A stretch of DNA of 6,507 nt from Candidatus Zixiibacteriota bacterium (GTDB lineage: Bacteria > Zixibacteria > MSB-5A5 > GN15 > FEB-12), in contig DAOWMZ010000108.1 in NCBI GenBank assembly GCA_030642845.1, positions 1-6,507 on the forward strand, given 5' to 3'. Both the position numbers and the translations under genes were made by a program. The first letter of the stretch is position 1. Each line of letters begins with the position of its first letter. Below are positions 1 through 6,502 of the stretch, piece after piece. The notes beneath the pieces were generated by a model. The model ran no database searches and was not told where the DNA came from. It worked only from the letters and a program-made list of their open reading frames with translations.

Positions 1-633
1 ATCCCTATTCCTACTCTTTGCTATATGGAAGGGCTTTCCCCCTACGGCGCATGCCGTTTGTGTGTGGTTGAAATAGGAGAAGGTCCCGGATCTAAGCTTG
101 TTACTTCCTGTACTTACCCGGCTACTGAGGGATTGAAAGTCCGCACTACTTCAAAACGAGTTGCTAAGGCTAGGAAAATGGTGATAGAACTATTACTGGC
201 TTCCTGCCCCCAATCCAAAGTAATTCAGGATATTGCAGCTAAGTATGGAGTTAAACAACAAAGATTCAAACAGGAATATGAAGACTGTATTCTTTGTGGT
301 TTGTGTGTCAGAATGTGTGAAGAACAAATGGCAGCTAAAGCTATCGGTTTTCGTGGAAGAGGACAGGAACGCAGCATAGGAACACCATTTGACATTAAGT
401 CAGAAGAGTGTCGTTTATGTGGTGGTTGTATGTTTGTCTGTCCTGCTTGCCAATTACGTTGTACTTATAATGAGCCAGATAAAGCAATATGTGGGGCGTG
501 TACAAATATTAGTGCCCCCTGTTTAGATAAAGAAAAATATGATGATATGATGTGTTATATGGATCCTTGCGTGGCTTGTGAAATTGAAAAAGACTGCAAG
601 GAAAAGGAGGATGAAAAAAATGTCACTAAATAG
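1..633 (+). CDS. NuoG-like 2Fe-2S / 2x[4Fe-4S] iron-sulfur protein (5' end missing)
   Basis: This is the C-terminal 210 residues of an electron-transfer protein. The reading frame is open from base 1, and the ATG at 25 lies inside the 2Fe-2S motif, so the true start is upstream of the window. Numbering from codon 1, C7, C18, C21 and C37 (C-x10-C-x2-C-x15-C, with EGLSPYGACRLCVVEI) form the 2Fe-2S site typical of the NuoG/HoxU N-terminus. Next comes a helical stretch where NuoG would have its His-Cys3 cluster. Only C69 is left there, so that cluster appears absent. Two ferredoxin-type 4Fe-4S motifs follow: C96/C99/C102/C106 and C137/C140/C143/C147-Pro. The tail is unusual, with nine further cysteines (150, 154, 164, 167, 174, 185, 190, 193, 199), then a charged end. 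The protein is probably cytoplasmic and passes electrons between an NAD(P)H-oxidising flavoprotein and an acceptor. The 14-base overlap with the glutamate synthase-like gene suggests that protein is the partner. No molybdopterin domain is present. The family is clear; the partner is inferred. Confidence 0.88.
   Translation: MPIPTLCYMEGLSPYGACRLCVVEIGEGPGSKLVTSCTYPATEGLKVRTTSKRVAKARKMVIELLLASCPQSKVIQDIAAKYGVKQQRFKQEYEDCILCGLCVRMCEEQMAAKAIGFRGRGQERSIGTPFDIKSEECRLCGGCMFVCPACQLRCTYNEPDKAICGACTNISAPCLDKEKYDDMMCYMDPCVACEIEKDCKEKEDEKNVTK
604..610 (+). promoter_or_regulatory. Ribosome binding site deciding the start of the glutamate synthase-like gene
   Basis: The strong Shine-Dalgarno sequence AAGGAGG ends directly against an in-frame ATG at 611, which is too close to be used. 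It lies 9 bases before the next in-frame ATG at 620, a normal spacing. This supports 620 as the start rather than 611 or the earlier ATG at 578. The site lies inside the coding sequence of the upstream iron-sulfur gene, so translation of the two genes is probably coupled. Confidence 0.8.
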
Positions 634-2203
634 AATTAATCGATCAGCCGCAACGCTGACAAAAAACAGAACTGAAGATTCGATTACTCCTATATCGGGA
701 ATGTGTGTAACCTGTGTTGATGGATGTGTCGGAATGTGTGAGATCGGTAAATCTGCTTACCGTGGACATGAAGTCATTTACCCTCAGCCATTCGGTGTAA
801 TTACAACTGCATCAGAAAAAGAGTATCCCGTAGATTACTCGCATTTGAATATCATTGGCGGGGTCGTAGGAGCAGAAGGTATTGAAGCCGATAGTGACAT
901 TGCTATATTTCCAAATGTTAATTTGGAAGTACATTTCGGTCGTGACAAGGGTATAAAATTCAAACTTCCCCTTATGATCCCCGGAATCGGATCAACTGAT
1001 GTGGCAAAAAATAACTGGGATGGCCTGGCGATTGGCACTGCTCTGGCAGGAACCGGATTGACTATCGGTGAAAATGTCGTCGGAATGGACCCCGAAGCTG
1101 TTATTAAAAAGGGACGAGTTATTGATACTGTTGATTTGAAAAGACGCGTCAATCTTTTTAAAGATAATCAGCGTGATGGTTATGGTGCTACTATTGTTCA
1201 GGCTAATGTTGAAGATACTCGGCTTGGAGTACAGGAATACGCCATCGAAAAACTCGGTGTTGAGTGGGTTGAGCTTAAATGGGGTCAGGGAGCCAAAAAT
1301 ATTGGTGGTGAAGTTAAAATCAGAGATCTTAAAAAAGCACAGCTCCTTTATGAGCGTGGTTATGTGGTACTGCCTAACCCAATGGATCCCGATGTAATCA
1401 AAGCATTCGAACGTGGTACATTCAAAGAATTCGAACGTCATTCACGAGTGGGAATGGTAACCGAAGAATCATTTGCCAAGAGAGTTGAAGAACTTCGTAA
1501 AGCCGGTGCAAAATATATCTCTCTTAAAACCGGTGCTTATAGACCGGCAGCTCTTGCTATGGCATTAAAATATGCTTCAAAATATAAAATTGATGTACTT
1601 ACTGTTGACGGTGCAGGCGGTGGTACGGGAATGAGCCCCTGGAGAATGATGAATGAATGGGGTATTCCTACAGTTGAACTACATACTATGCTCTACCAGA
1701 TGGCCAAAAAAATGGCTGATAAAGGCGAATATGTCCCTGATCTGATTCCGGCTGGCGGATTTACTTTTGAAGATCAAATGTTCAAAGGATTGGCAATGGG
1801 CGCACCTTTTGTTAAACTGATTGGCATGGCACGCGGACCGCTTGCTGCTACTATGGTAGGCAAAACAATCGGCAAGAAAATAAATGAACACCAAATACCC
1901 GTCTATGTCGAACGGTTTGGCAGAACAAAAGATGAAATATTTGTTACTGCGGCTGATTTAAGAAAAGAACTTGGCGACAAAGAATTCGAAAAAATACCAA
2001 CAGGTGCATTAGGCCTCTATACATATTACGAACGTTTGGCTCAGGGCTTGCGTCAGCTGATGGCTGGCAGCAGAAAGTTCGCTCTTGAACATATGACTCG
2101 TGATGATTTAACAGCCTTAACACCTGAAGCTGCAGATATTACCGGTCTGCCGGGTGTGATGGATCTTGATAAAGAAGAAATTGATAAAATCCTTAACGGA
2201 TAA
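620..2203 (+). CDS. FMN-binding glutamate synthase family protein (stand-alone synthase domain)
   Basis: This 527-residue protein matches the FMN-binding synthase domain of glutamate synthase, which in the full enzyme makes glutamate from 2-oxoglutarate and ammonia using reduced flavin. Residues 29-40 hold C29, C32, C36 and C40 (C-x2-C-x3-C-x3-C, in ISGMCVTCVDGCVGMCEIGK). These are the only cysteines in the protein and probably bind an iron-sulfur cluster. The barrel covers about 75-440. Family landmarks are GQGAKNIGG (222-230), VDGAGGGTGMSPW (329-341), and IPAGGF followed by KGLAMGAPFVKL (376-400). There is no N-terminal glutaminase domain and no C-terminal GXGXG domain, as in the split archaeal-type enzymes. 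The usual cysteines for the 3Fe-4S centre after the barrel are missing. The start at 620 is set by AAGGAGG at 604-610. It overlaps the NuoG-like gene by 14 bases, so it probably receives electrons from that protein. The glutaminase partner, if any, is not in the window. True glutamate synthesis is not proven; an amino-acid or ammonia-linked oxidoreductase of the same fold is possible. Confidence 0.87.
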   Translation: MSLNRINRSAATLTKNRTEDSITPISGMCVTCVDGCVGMCEIGKSAYRGHEVIYPQPFGVITTASEKEYPVDYSHLNIIGGVVGAEGIEADSDIAIFPNVNLEVHFGRDKGIKFKLPLMIPGIGSTDVAKNNWDGLAIGTALAGTGLTIGENVVGMDPEAVIKKGRVIDTVDLKRRVNLFKDNQRDGYGATIVQANVEDTRLGVQEYAIEKLGVEWVELKWGQGAKNIGGEVKIRDLKKAQLLYERGYVVLPNPMDPDVIKAFERGTFKEFERHSRVGMVTEESFAKRVEELRKAGAKYISLKTGAYRPAALAMALKYASKYKIDVLTVDGAGGGTGMSPWRMMNEWGIPTVELHTMLYQMAKKMADKGEYVPDLIPAGGFTFEDQMFKGLAMGAPFVKLIGMARGPLAATMVGKTIGKKINEHQIPVYVERFGRTKDEIFVTAADLRKELGDKEFEKIPTGALGLYTYYERLAQGLRQLMAGSRKFALEHMTRDDLTALTPEAADITGLPGVMDLDKEEIDKILNG

Positions 2204-2216
2204 TTATCCTATATAT

Positions 2217-2252
2217 TATGAAACGAGATATTTTTATATATCTCGTTTCATA
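2217..2252 (+). terminator. Perfect 15-bp inverted repeat, probable transcription terminator
   Basis: The arms at 2217-2231 and 2238-2252 are perfect reverse complements around a 6-base loop. The repeat begins 13 bases after the stop codon of the glutamate synthase-like gene. Its position between two unrelated gene pairs suits a terminator. The stem is AT-rich apart from its central GAAACGAGA, and no T-run follows directly (a short TTTTT comes some 18 bases later), so it is not a textbook intrinsic terminator. It could instead be an operator or an mRNA-stabilising hairpin. Confidence 0.6.
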
Positions 2253-2305
2253 TAAATAGAATTAAATATTTTTCAATACTCATAGATTTCGGGAATAATA
2301 GCATT

Positions 2306-4063
2306 ATGTCCACAAGTCAAATTACAATCCCTATTGAAAAACTCACTCCCTTTGATAATAATTTCATAAATAATGAAAAGAAGATTACCTACATCGGATC
2401 AGGTTCAATAGGCGGTAAAGCTTCTGGTTTAGCATTTATTGAAGATTTCATCAATTCACACTTCTCTGAAAAAAATTATAAGAATATTACAATTTGTATT
2501 CCAGGATTTGTTGTAATTACTACTGATATTTTTGACAAATTTATGGAAGAAAATAATTTATACAAAATTGCTCTTTCCGATATGTCGGATGAGTTTATAG
2601 CACATTCTTTTGGAAAGTGTAAATTACCTGAAGAATTAAGAGACAAACTTCGGATATTAGTAGATTCAGTTAAGATCCCACTTGCTATCCGCTCATCAAG
2701 CTTGCTTGAAGATGCAATTTATGAACCATTTGCAGGTGTATATGCTACAAAAATGATTCCAAATAATCAATTTGATATAGATACTCGATATGAAAAAATT
2801 GCAGAAGCAATAAAATTTGTTTACGCATCCACCTTTTTCAGAGTAGCAAAAGATTATCATAAAGCTATTGATTGTTCTACAAAAGAAGAAAAAATGGCTG
2901 TTATAATTCAGGATGTCGTAGGTCAGGGATATAATAACAGATTTTATCCGCATATATCGGGTGTTGCAAGATCATATAATTTTTATCCGATTGGTGCCGC
3001 TAAAGCAAAAGATGGCATTGTAAATCTCGCTTTAGGACTTGGTAAGAGCATAGTTGATGGCGGTATTGTTTGGAGTTACCCCCCATCTCTTCCAAAAGTT
3101 AATCCTCCGGCGGGTTCACCCGGAGAGTTATTAAGATTAACACAGACTTCATTTTGGGCTATTAATACTGGAAAACCCCCTGTTAGTGATCCGGCATTAG
3201 AAACTGAGTATATGTTAAAAGGAACTCTGGCTGACTCTGAAGAAGATGACACTTTACGTTTTGTTGCCTCTACTTATATACCTCAGGATGACAGAATCGT
3301 AATTGGAACCGGTCGGACTGGCCCAAGGCTGGTTACTTTTGCTCCTATGTTGGTTGTTGACCAAATAAATCTTAATAAAATTATTATTGAACTTTTGGAT
3401 ATTTGTGAAAAAGCTCTGGGGAATGAAGTAGAAATTGAGTTTGCAGTTACAATAAATACTAACGGAGCACTTAAAGCTCAATTTGGTTTCCTGCAAGTTC
3501 GTCCTATGGTCGTATCTGATGCCGTAGTTGATGTCCTTCCTGAAGAAATGGAACAGAAAAATATTTTAGTCTCCTCCGAAAGATCACTTGGTAATGGCAT
3601 CTCTGAAGTTATTGAAGATATCATTTATGTTGATCCTGATAATTTCAATGCAAAAAATACACAGCAAATTGCCGGTGAAATTGCTGAATTAAATCGTAAA
3701 CTTGTCAATGATGGTCGTTCCTATTTATTAATCGGATTTGGGAGATGGGGCAGCTCAGATCCCTGGCTGGGGATTCCGGTGAATTGGAGTCAGATTTCAG
3801 GAGCAAAAACTATTGTCGAGGCAACTCTGCCAAACATGGATGTAGAATTAAGCCAGGGAACACACTTCTTCCATAATATGACAAGCTTTCGGATTAACTT
3901 CTTACAAGTATCCCATTCCAGCACTCATAGCATTAATTGGAACTGGCTAAAAAAACAGAAAGACATGACACGAACAGATTACATTCATCACATTCAACTT
4001 TCAAAACCATTAACGATCAAAGTCGATGGCCGTAGTGGCAGGAGTGTGATTTTATATGACTAA
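2306..4063 (+). CDS. PEP synthase/PPDK ATP-binding-domain protein with conserved C-terminal domain
   Basis: This 585-residue protein is built on the PEP synthase/pyruvate phosphate dikinase N-terminal (ATP-grasp-like) domain, about residues 25-405. Visible landmarks are the glycine loop GSIGGKASGL (33-42, K38 matching the ATP-binding lysine), AIRSSSLLED (127-136, R129 matching the phosphate-binding arginine), FAGVYAT (142-148), IIQDVVG (200-206), LALGLGKSIVDGG (241-253), VEIEFAV with E378 (metal/ATP), and FLQVRPM with Q397 and R399. The ATP site therefore looks intact. The phosphohistidine domain and the PEP/pyruvate barrel of true dikinases are absent. Instead, about 425-585 is a separate domain with IGFGRWGSSDPWLGIPV (476-492), SQGTHFFHN (516-524) and PLTIKVDGRSG (568-578), a pattern I recognise from similar PPDK-N proteins but cannot assign a function. 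There is no signal peptide or membrane segment. The start has only a weak GGGA 11 bases upstream. The gene overlaps the next by 8 bases, so the pair is probably co-transcribed and the products may act together. The phosphoacceptor is unknown. Confidence 0.85.
   Translation: MSTSQITIPIEKLTPFDNNFINNEKKITYIGSGSIGGKASGLAFIEDFINSHFSEKNYKNITICIPGFVVITTDIFDKFMEENNLYKIALSDMSDEFIAHSFGKCKLPEELRDKLRILVDSVKIPLAIRSSSLLEDAIYEPFAGVYATKMIPNNQFDIDTRYEKIAEAIKFVYASTFFRVAKDYHKAIDCSTKEEKMAVIIQDVVGQGYNNRFYPHISGVARSYNFYPIGAAKAKDGIVNLALGLGKSIVDGGIVWSYPPSLPKVNPPAGSPGELLRLTQTSFWAINTGKPPVSDPALETEYMLKGTLADSEEDDTLRFVASTYIPQDDRIVIGTGRTGPRLVTFAPMLVVDQINLNKIIIELLDICEKALGNEVEIEFAVTINTNGALKAQFGFLQVRPMVVSDAVVDVLPEEMEQKNILVSSERSLGNGISEVIEDIIYVDPDNFNAKNTQQIAGEIAELNRKLVNDGRSYLLIGFGRWGSSDPWLGIPVNWSQISGAKTIVEATLPNMDVELSQGTHFFHNMTSFRINFLQVSHSSTHSINWNWLKKQKDMTRTDYIHHIQLSKPLTIKVDGRSGRSVILYD
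4040..4044 (+). promoter_or_regulatory. Ribosome binding site for the sensor-dikinase gene
   Basis: AGGAG lies 11 bases before the ATG at 4056, inside the end of the preceding coding sequence. It supports the start at 4056 and translation coupled to the upstream gene, with which the new reading frame overlaps by 8 bases. Confidence 0.5.
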
Positions 4064-6203
4064 CAATCAGAATAACGCTGAACTTGAGACACTCAAAAAG
4101 AGATCAATAGAGCTCAATTGTCTCTATCAAGTTCAGGAAATACTATATGATTTAAATGATTCAATAGATAAGCTTTGTCCGAAAATTTTAGATATAATTC
4201 CTCCTGCAATGCAATATCCAGAAGATTGCCTCATCAATATAAAGGTTGGAAGTAAAATATATCAATCTCCTGATTTTACTGAAACAAAGGGATTCATCAG
4301 GTCTGATATTATCTGCAGCGAAGTAAATATTGGATATGTTTCTGTTCACTATAAAGATAAATCAACATCAACCGATGAAAACCCTTTTCTTGAAGAAGAG
4401 AAACGACTGATTCAGACTATTACCAATTCCCTGAGTCAGTTTATTGTTCACCAGAATGACCATAAAACGGTGACTACTATTGAACAAAATGAAAATCAAG
4501 ACTCTACACAAAAACGTGAGAAATCAGACATCATTCTGGAAATGATTAAACAAACAAATCAGGATTTATATTTTCGCATTTCACGGAAGATATTATACGA
4601 ATTGAGTCAGGGGGGTAATATTGAGGCAAGAAAATTATTAAAATCTATCTCCACTCATCTACAATCATCAGACACACCGATTACGCAAGATGACAATATC
4701 GTCAATCAGGAACATTCAATCGATTATCTTTCCAATTATAGCAAATTCGTTTTTGAAATAGCCCGTAAATATTTTAGCGATGATGAGATACTAAATTATA
4801 TTAATAATTGGGTGCAGGAAGATAAGCTTGGTACTCTCTCTCATATTGTTAACAGACATCTTCCATTAGCTGATGTTGATGATGCTATGCGACGTTATTT
4901 TAGCACATCACCCTCTGACATGGAAGCCCCTTTACCGAGTAACATGGGGATTAAAATATCATTGATCAGAAGATTTCTTTCAAACCAATATGAATATATC
5001 AATATTGCCAAAGAAATATTAGTAATAAAAGATTTTCTAAATCTATTGGAAAATGTAGTATATAGTGATAAAAGCCGTGGAAGATTAGGTGGAAAAAGTG
5101 CGAGGCTATTTCTAATTAATAAAATCATTAATAAGAAATTAAAAGAAGAATCTCTTCTCAAAAACATTAAAAATCCCAAAACATGGTTTATTAGCTCAGA
5201 TGTAATAATCCATTACATGCATTATAATAACTTCGATGATATATTTGAGCAAAAATACAAACGAAATAATCAAATAACTCTGGAATACCCATACATTGTT
5301 CATCTTTTCAAAAATGGTCAAATCCCCGAAGACATTCGTAAAATGTTAGTGACTATTCTTGATGATTTCAATGATTCCCCTCTTATTGTAAGGAGCTCAA
5401 GCTTACTTGATGATCGTACTGGAATTTCGTTTGCCGGAAAATATAAAAGTATCTTCCTGAGCAATCAGGGTAACAAGAAAGAACGTCTTAAGGCTTTGAA
5501 GAATGCTATAGCTGAAGTCTATGCATCTACATTTGCACCTGATCCAATAAACTATAGAGTAAAAAATGGATTGCTGGATTATGATGAAGAAATGGGGGTC
5601 ATGATACAGGAAGTTGTTGGCACTAAAATTGATAAATACTTCTTCCCGATATATTCTGGAACTGCTTATAGTGATTATGGTAATGAAAACACATCTTATC
5701 CAAATGTAAATAATGATATGATCCGTATGACGTTTGGATTAGGAACTCGAATTGATAATCGAGCAAAAGGTGAAAGTCTTGTACAATTTTCTCCCATAAA
5801 TCAAGCAAACATACCCTTTACTTCTGATAGTGAAAAAGGGGACGATTCCCCCAAAATAGCAGATGTAATCAATTTGAAACTTAATCGCATTGAAACTGTT
5901 GATATTAAAGTTCTTCTAAAGAAAATTGGCCCTGATATACCAAACATTGAAAACATTGTTTCTGTTTACAAGGATAATAAAATTGACCAATTGTCTGGTA
6001 TGGAATTAGATTTAGATAATTTAATTATTACTTTTAATGGTTTATTTACTAATACAGATTTTATTGGTACTTTCAACACTCTATTAACCACCCTGAAGAA
6101 GATTCTTAATTCTCCTGTTGAAATTGAATTTGCATCTGACGGTAAGAATATCTACCTGCTTCAATGTCGTTGTTATTCTCAAACAGATAAAAATAAATCT
6201 TAA
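4056..6203 (+). CDS. GAF-like sensor fused to PEP synthase/PPDK ATP-binding domain
   Basis: This 715-residue protein has three parts. Residues about 10-132 resemble the GAF-like input domain of some histidine kinases (ELNCLYQVQEIL, then IPPAMQYPED, IGYVSVHY and NPFLEEEKRLIQTI). A polar linker (133-160) leads to a mainly helical region (160-330) with YINNWVQEDKLG and IKISLIRRFLSNQYEYINIAK. Residues about 335-710 are a PPDK-type ATP-binding domain: RLGGKSARLFL (343-353, K347), LIVRSSSLLDD (443-453, R446), SFAGKYKS (458-465), MGVMIQEVVG (513-522), FGLGTRID (560-567), VEIEFAS (688-694, E691) and LLQCRCYS (701-708, Q703 and R705, with Cys where the family has Pro). There is no phosphohistidine domain, PEP barrel, signal peptide or membrane segment, so it is probably a soluble signalling protein. 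It is a diverged paralogue of the protein encoded just upstream and overlaps that gene by 8 bases. A sensor-controlled nucleotide-dependent phosphotransferase or a regulatory subunit of its neighbour are both plausible. The ligand and target are unknown. Confidence 0.82.
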   Translation: MTNNQNNAELETLKKRSIELNCLYQVQEILYDLNDSIDKLCPKILDIIPPAMQYPEDCLINIKVGSKIYQSPDFTETKGFIRSDIICSEVNIGYVSVHYKDKSTSTDENPFLEEEKRLIQTITNSLSQFIVHQNDHKTVTTIEQNENQDSTQKREKSDIILEMIKQTNQDLYFRISRKILYELSQGGNIEARKLLKSISTHLQSSDTPITQDDNIVNQEHSIDYLSNYSKFVFEIARKYFSDDEILNYINNWVQEDKLGTLSHIVNRHLPLADVDDAMRRYFSTSPSDMEAPLPSNMGIKISLIRRFLSNQYEYINIAKEILVIKDFLNLLENVVYSDKSRGRLGGKSARLFLINKIINKKLKEESLLKNIKNPKTWFISSDVIIHYMHYNNFDDIFEQKYKRNNQITLEYPYIVHLFKNGQIPEDIRKMLVTILDDFNDSPLIVRSSSLLDDRTGISFAGKYKSIFLSNQGNKKERLKALKNAIAEVYASTFAPDPINYRVKNGLLDYDEEMGVMIQEVVGTKIDKYFFPIYSGTAYSDYGNENTSYPNVNNDMIRMTFGLGTRIDNRAKGESLVQFSPINQANIPFTSDSEKGDDSPKIADVINLKLNRIETVDIKVLLKKIGPDIPNIENIVSVYKDNKIDQLSGMELDLDNLIITFNGLFTNTDFIGTFNTLLTTLKKILNSPVEIEFASDGKNIYLLQCRCYSQTDKNKS

Positions 6204-6250
6204 ACAAATCCACCGAGTTTATGGGAAATTGGTTAGATACGCAGAGGTAG

Positions 6251-6502
6251 TTATCGATTGTTTTCCATGATGTAAATATCGATAGCACTATCAATCGGTA
6301 TCCTGTAAACACCCTTAGCAGTATCGATCAATTTGTATGTCGTTAATTCTTCGGATTCCCGAATTCCAAGATCCTTTAAATCTTTTGAATCCGAAAGAAC
6401 AGGACTCTCATATACAATCGCTTTTTTTCCGCCGGATAAAATTATTAATCCGATTACAACGATTACAATCAAAATTAGAAATGGAATAAAAATCTTTTTC
6501 AT
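6251..6502 (-). CDS. Small single-pass membrane protein with C-terminal YxxID...GVYRIPID motif
   Basis: This 83-residue protein begins with MKK and a very hydrophobic stretch (residues 4-23, rich in I, V and L) that should be an uncleaved membrane anchor; there is no lipobox cysteine. The rest is soluble and probably outside the cytoplasm: residues 30-55 contain SPVLSDSKDLKDLGIRES, followed by TYKLIDTAKGVYRIPID (54-70) and SAIDIYIMENN. The latter segment resembles the 'SYGWVD...GVVRIPIDRAMEL' motif of small membrane proteins that I recall next to cytochrome oxidase and quinol:cytochrome c oxidoreductase genes. That link is from memory and tentative. The gene is convergent with the dikinase-like pair, leaving 47 bases between stop codons. 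Only five bases lie upstream of its ATG, so its ribosome binding site and promoter cannot be seen. The coherent composition and anchor-plus-motif layout make it a real gene, though no function can be assigned. Confidence 0.75.
   Translation of the reverse strand: MKKIFIPFLILIVIVVIGLIILSGGKKAIVYESPVLSDSKDLKDLGIRESEELTTYKLIDTAKGVYRIPIDSAIDIYIMENNR

Noticed and set aside
578..619. Earlier in-frame starts (ATG at 578 and 611) for the glutamate synthase-like gene
   Set aside because: The extra 14 residues from 578 are a Lys/Arg-rich shadow of the upstream gene's end with no ribosome binding site. The ATG at 611 directly abuts AAGGAGG. The ATG at 620 has correct spacing.
1173..1397. A 74-codon + strand frame inside the glutamate synthase-like gene
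   Set aside because: It is an out-of-frame shadow of conserved barrel sequence with no ribosome binding site or plausible protein features.
835..1441. Open frames on the - strand within the glutamate synthase-like gene
   Set aside because: They lie wholly inside a well-supported + strand gene, overlap each other, and their translations show no recognisable domain.
2251..2295. Possible promoter for the dikinase-like pair (TATAAA at 2251, or TAGATTTC like the Bacteroidetes -7 box TAnnTTTG)
   Set aside because: No matching upstream box at proper spacing was found, and such strings are common in this AT-rich gap.
2696..3496. - strand open frames inside the first dikinase-like gene
   Set aside because: Their Cys/Phe/Asn-rich translations are typical antisense of AT-rich coding DNA and the + strand gene explains the region.
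4895..5808. - strand open frames inside the sensor-dikinase gene
   Set aside because: They are antisense to conserved coding sequence (including the FGLGTRID region) and show no coherent domain.
6204..6250. Terminator between the convergent genes
   Set aside because: I see no inverted repeat or T-run in these 47 bases.
6106..6312. A 68-codon - strand frame across the end of the sensor-dikinase gene
   Set aside because: It overlaps two better-supported genes in other frames and resembles no protein family.
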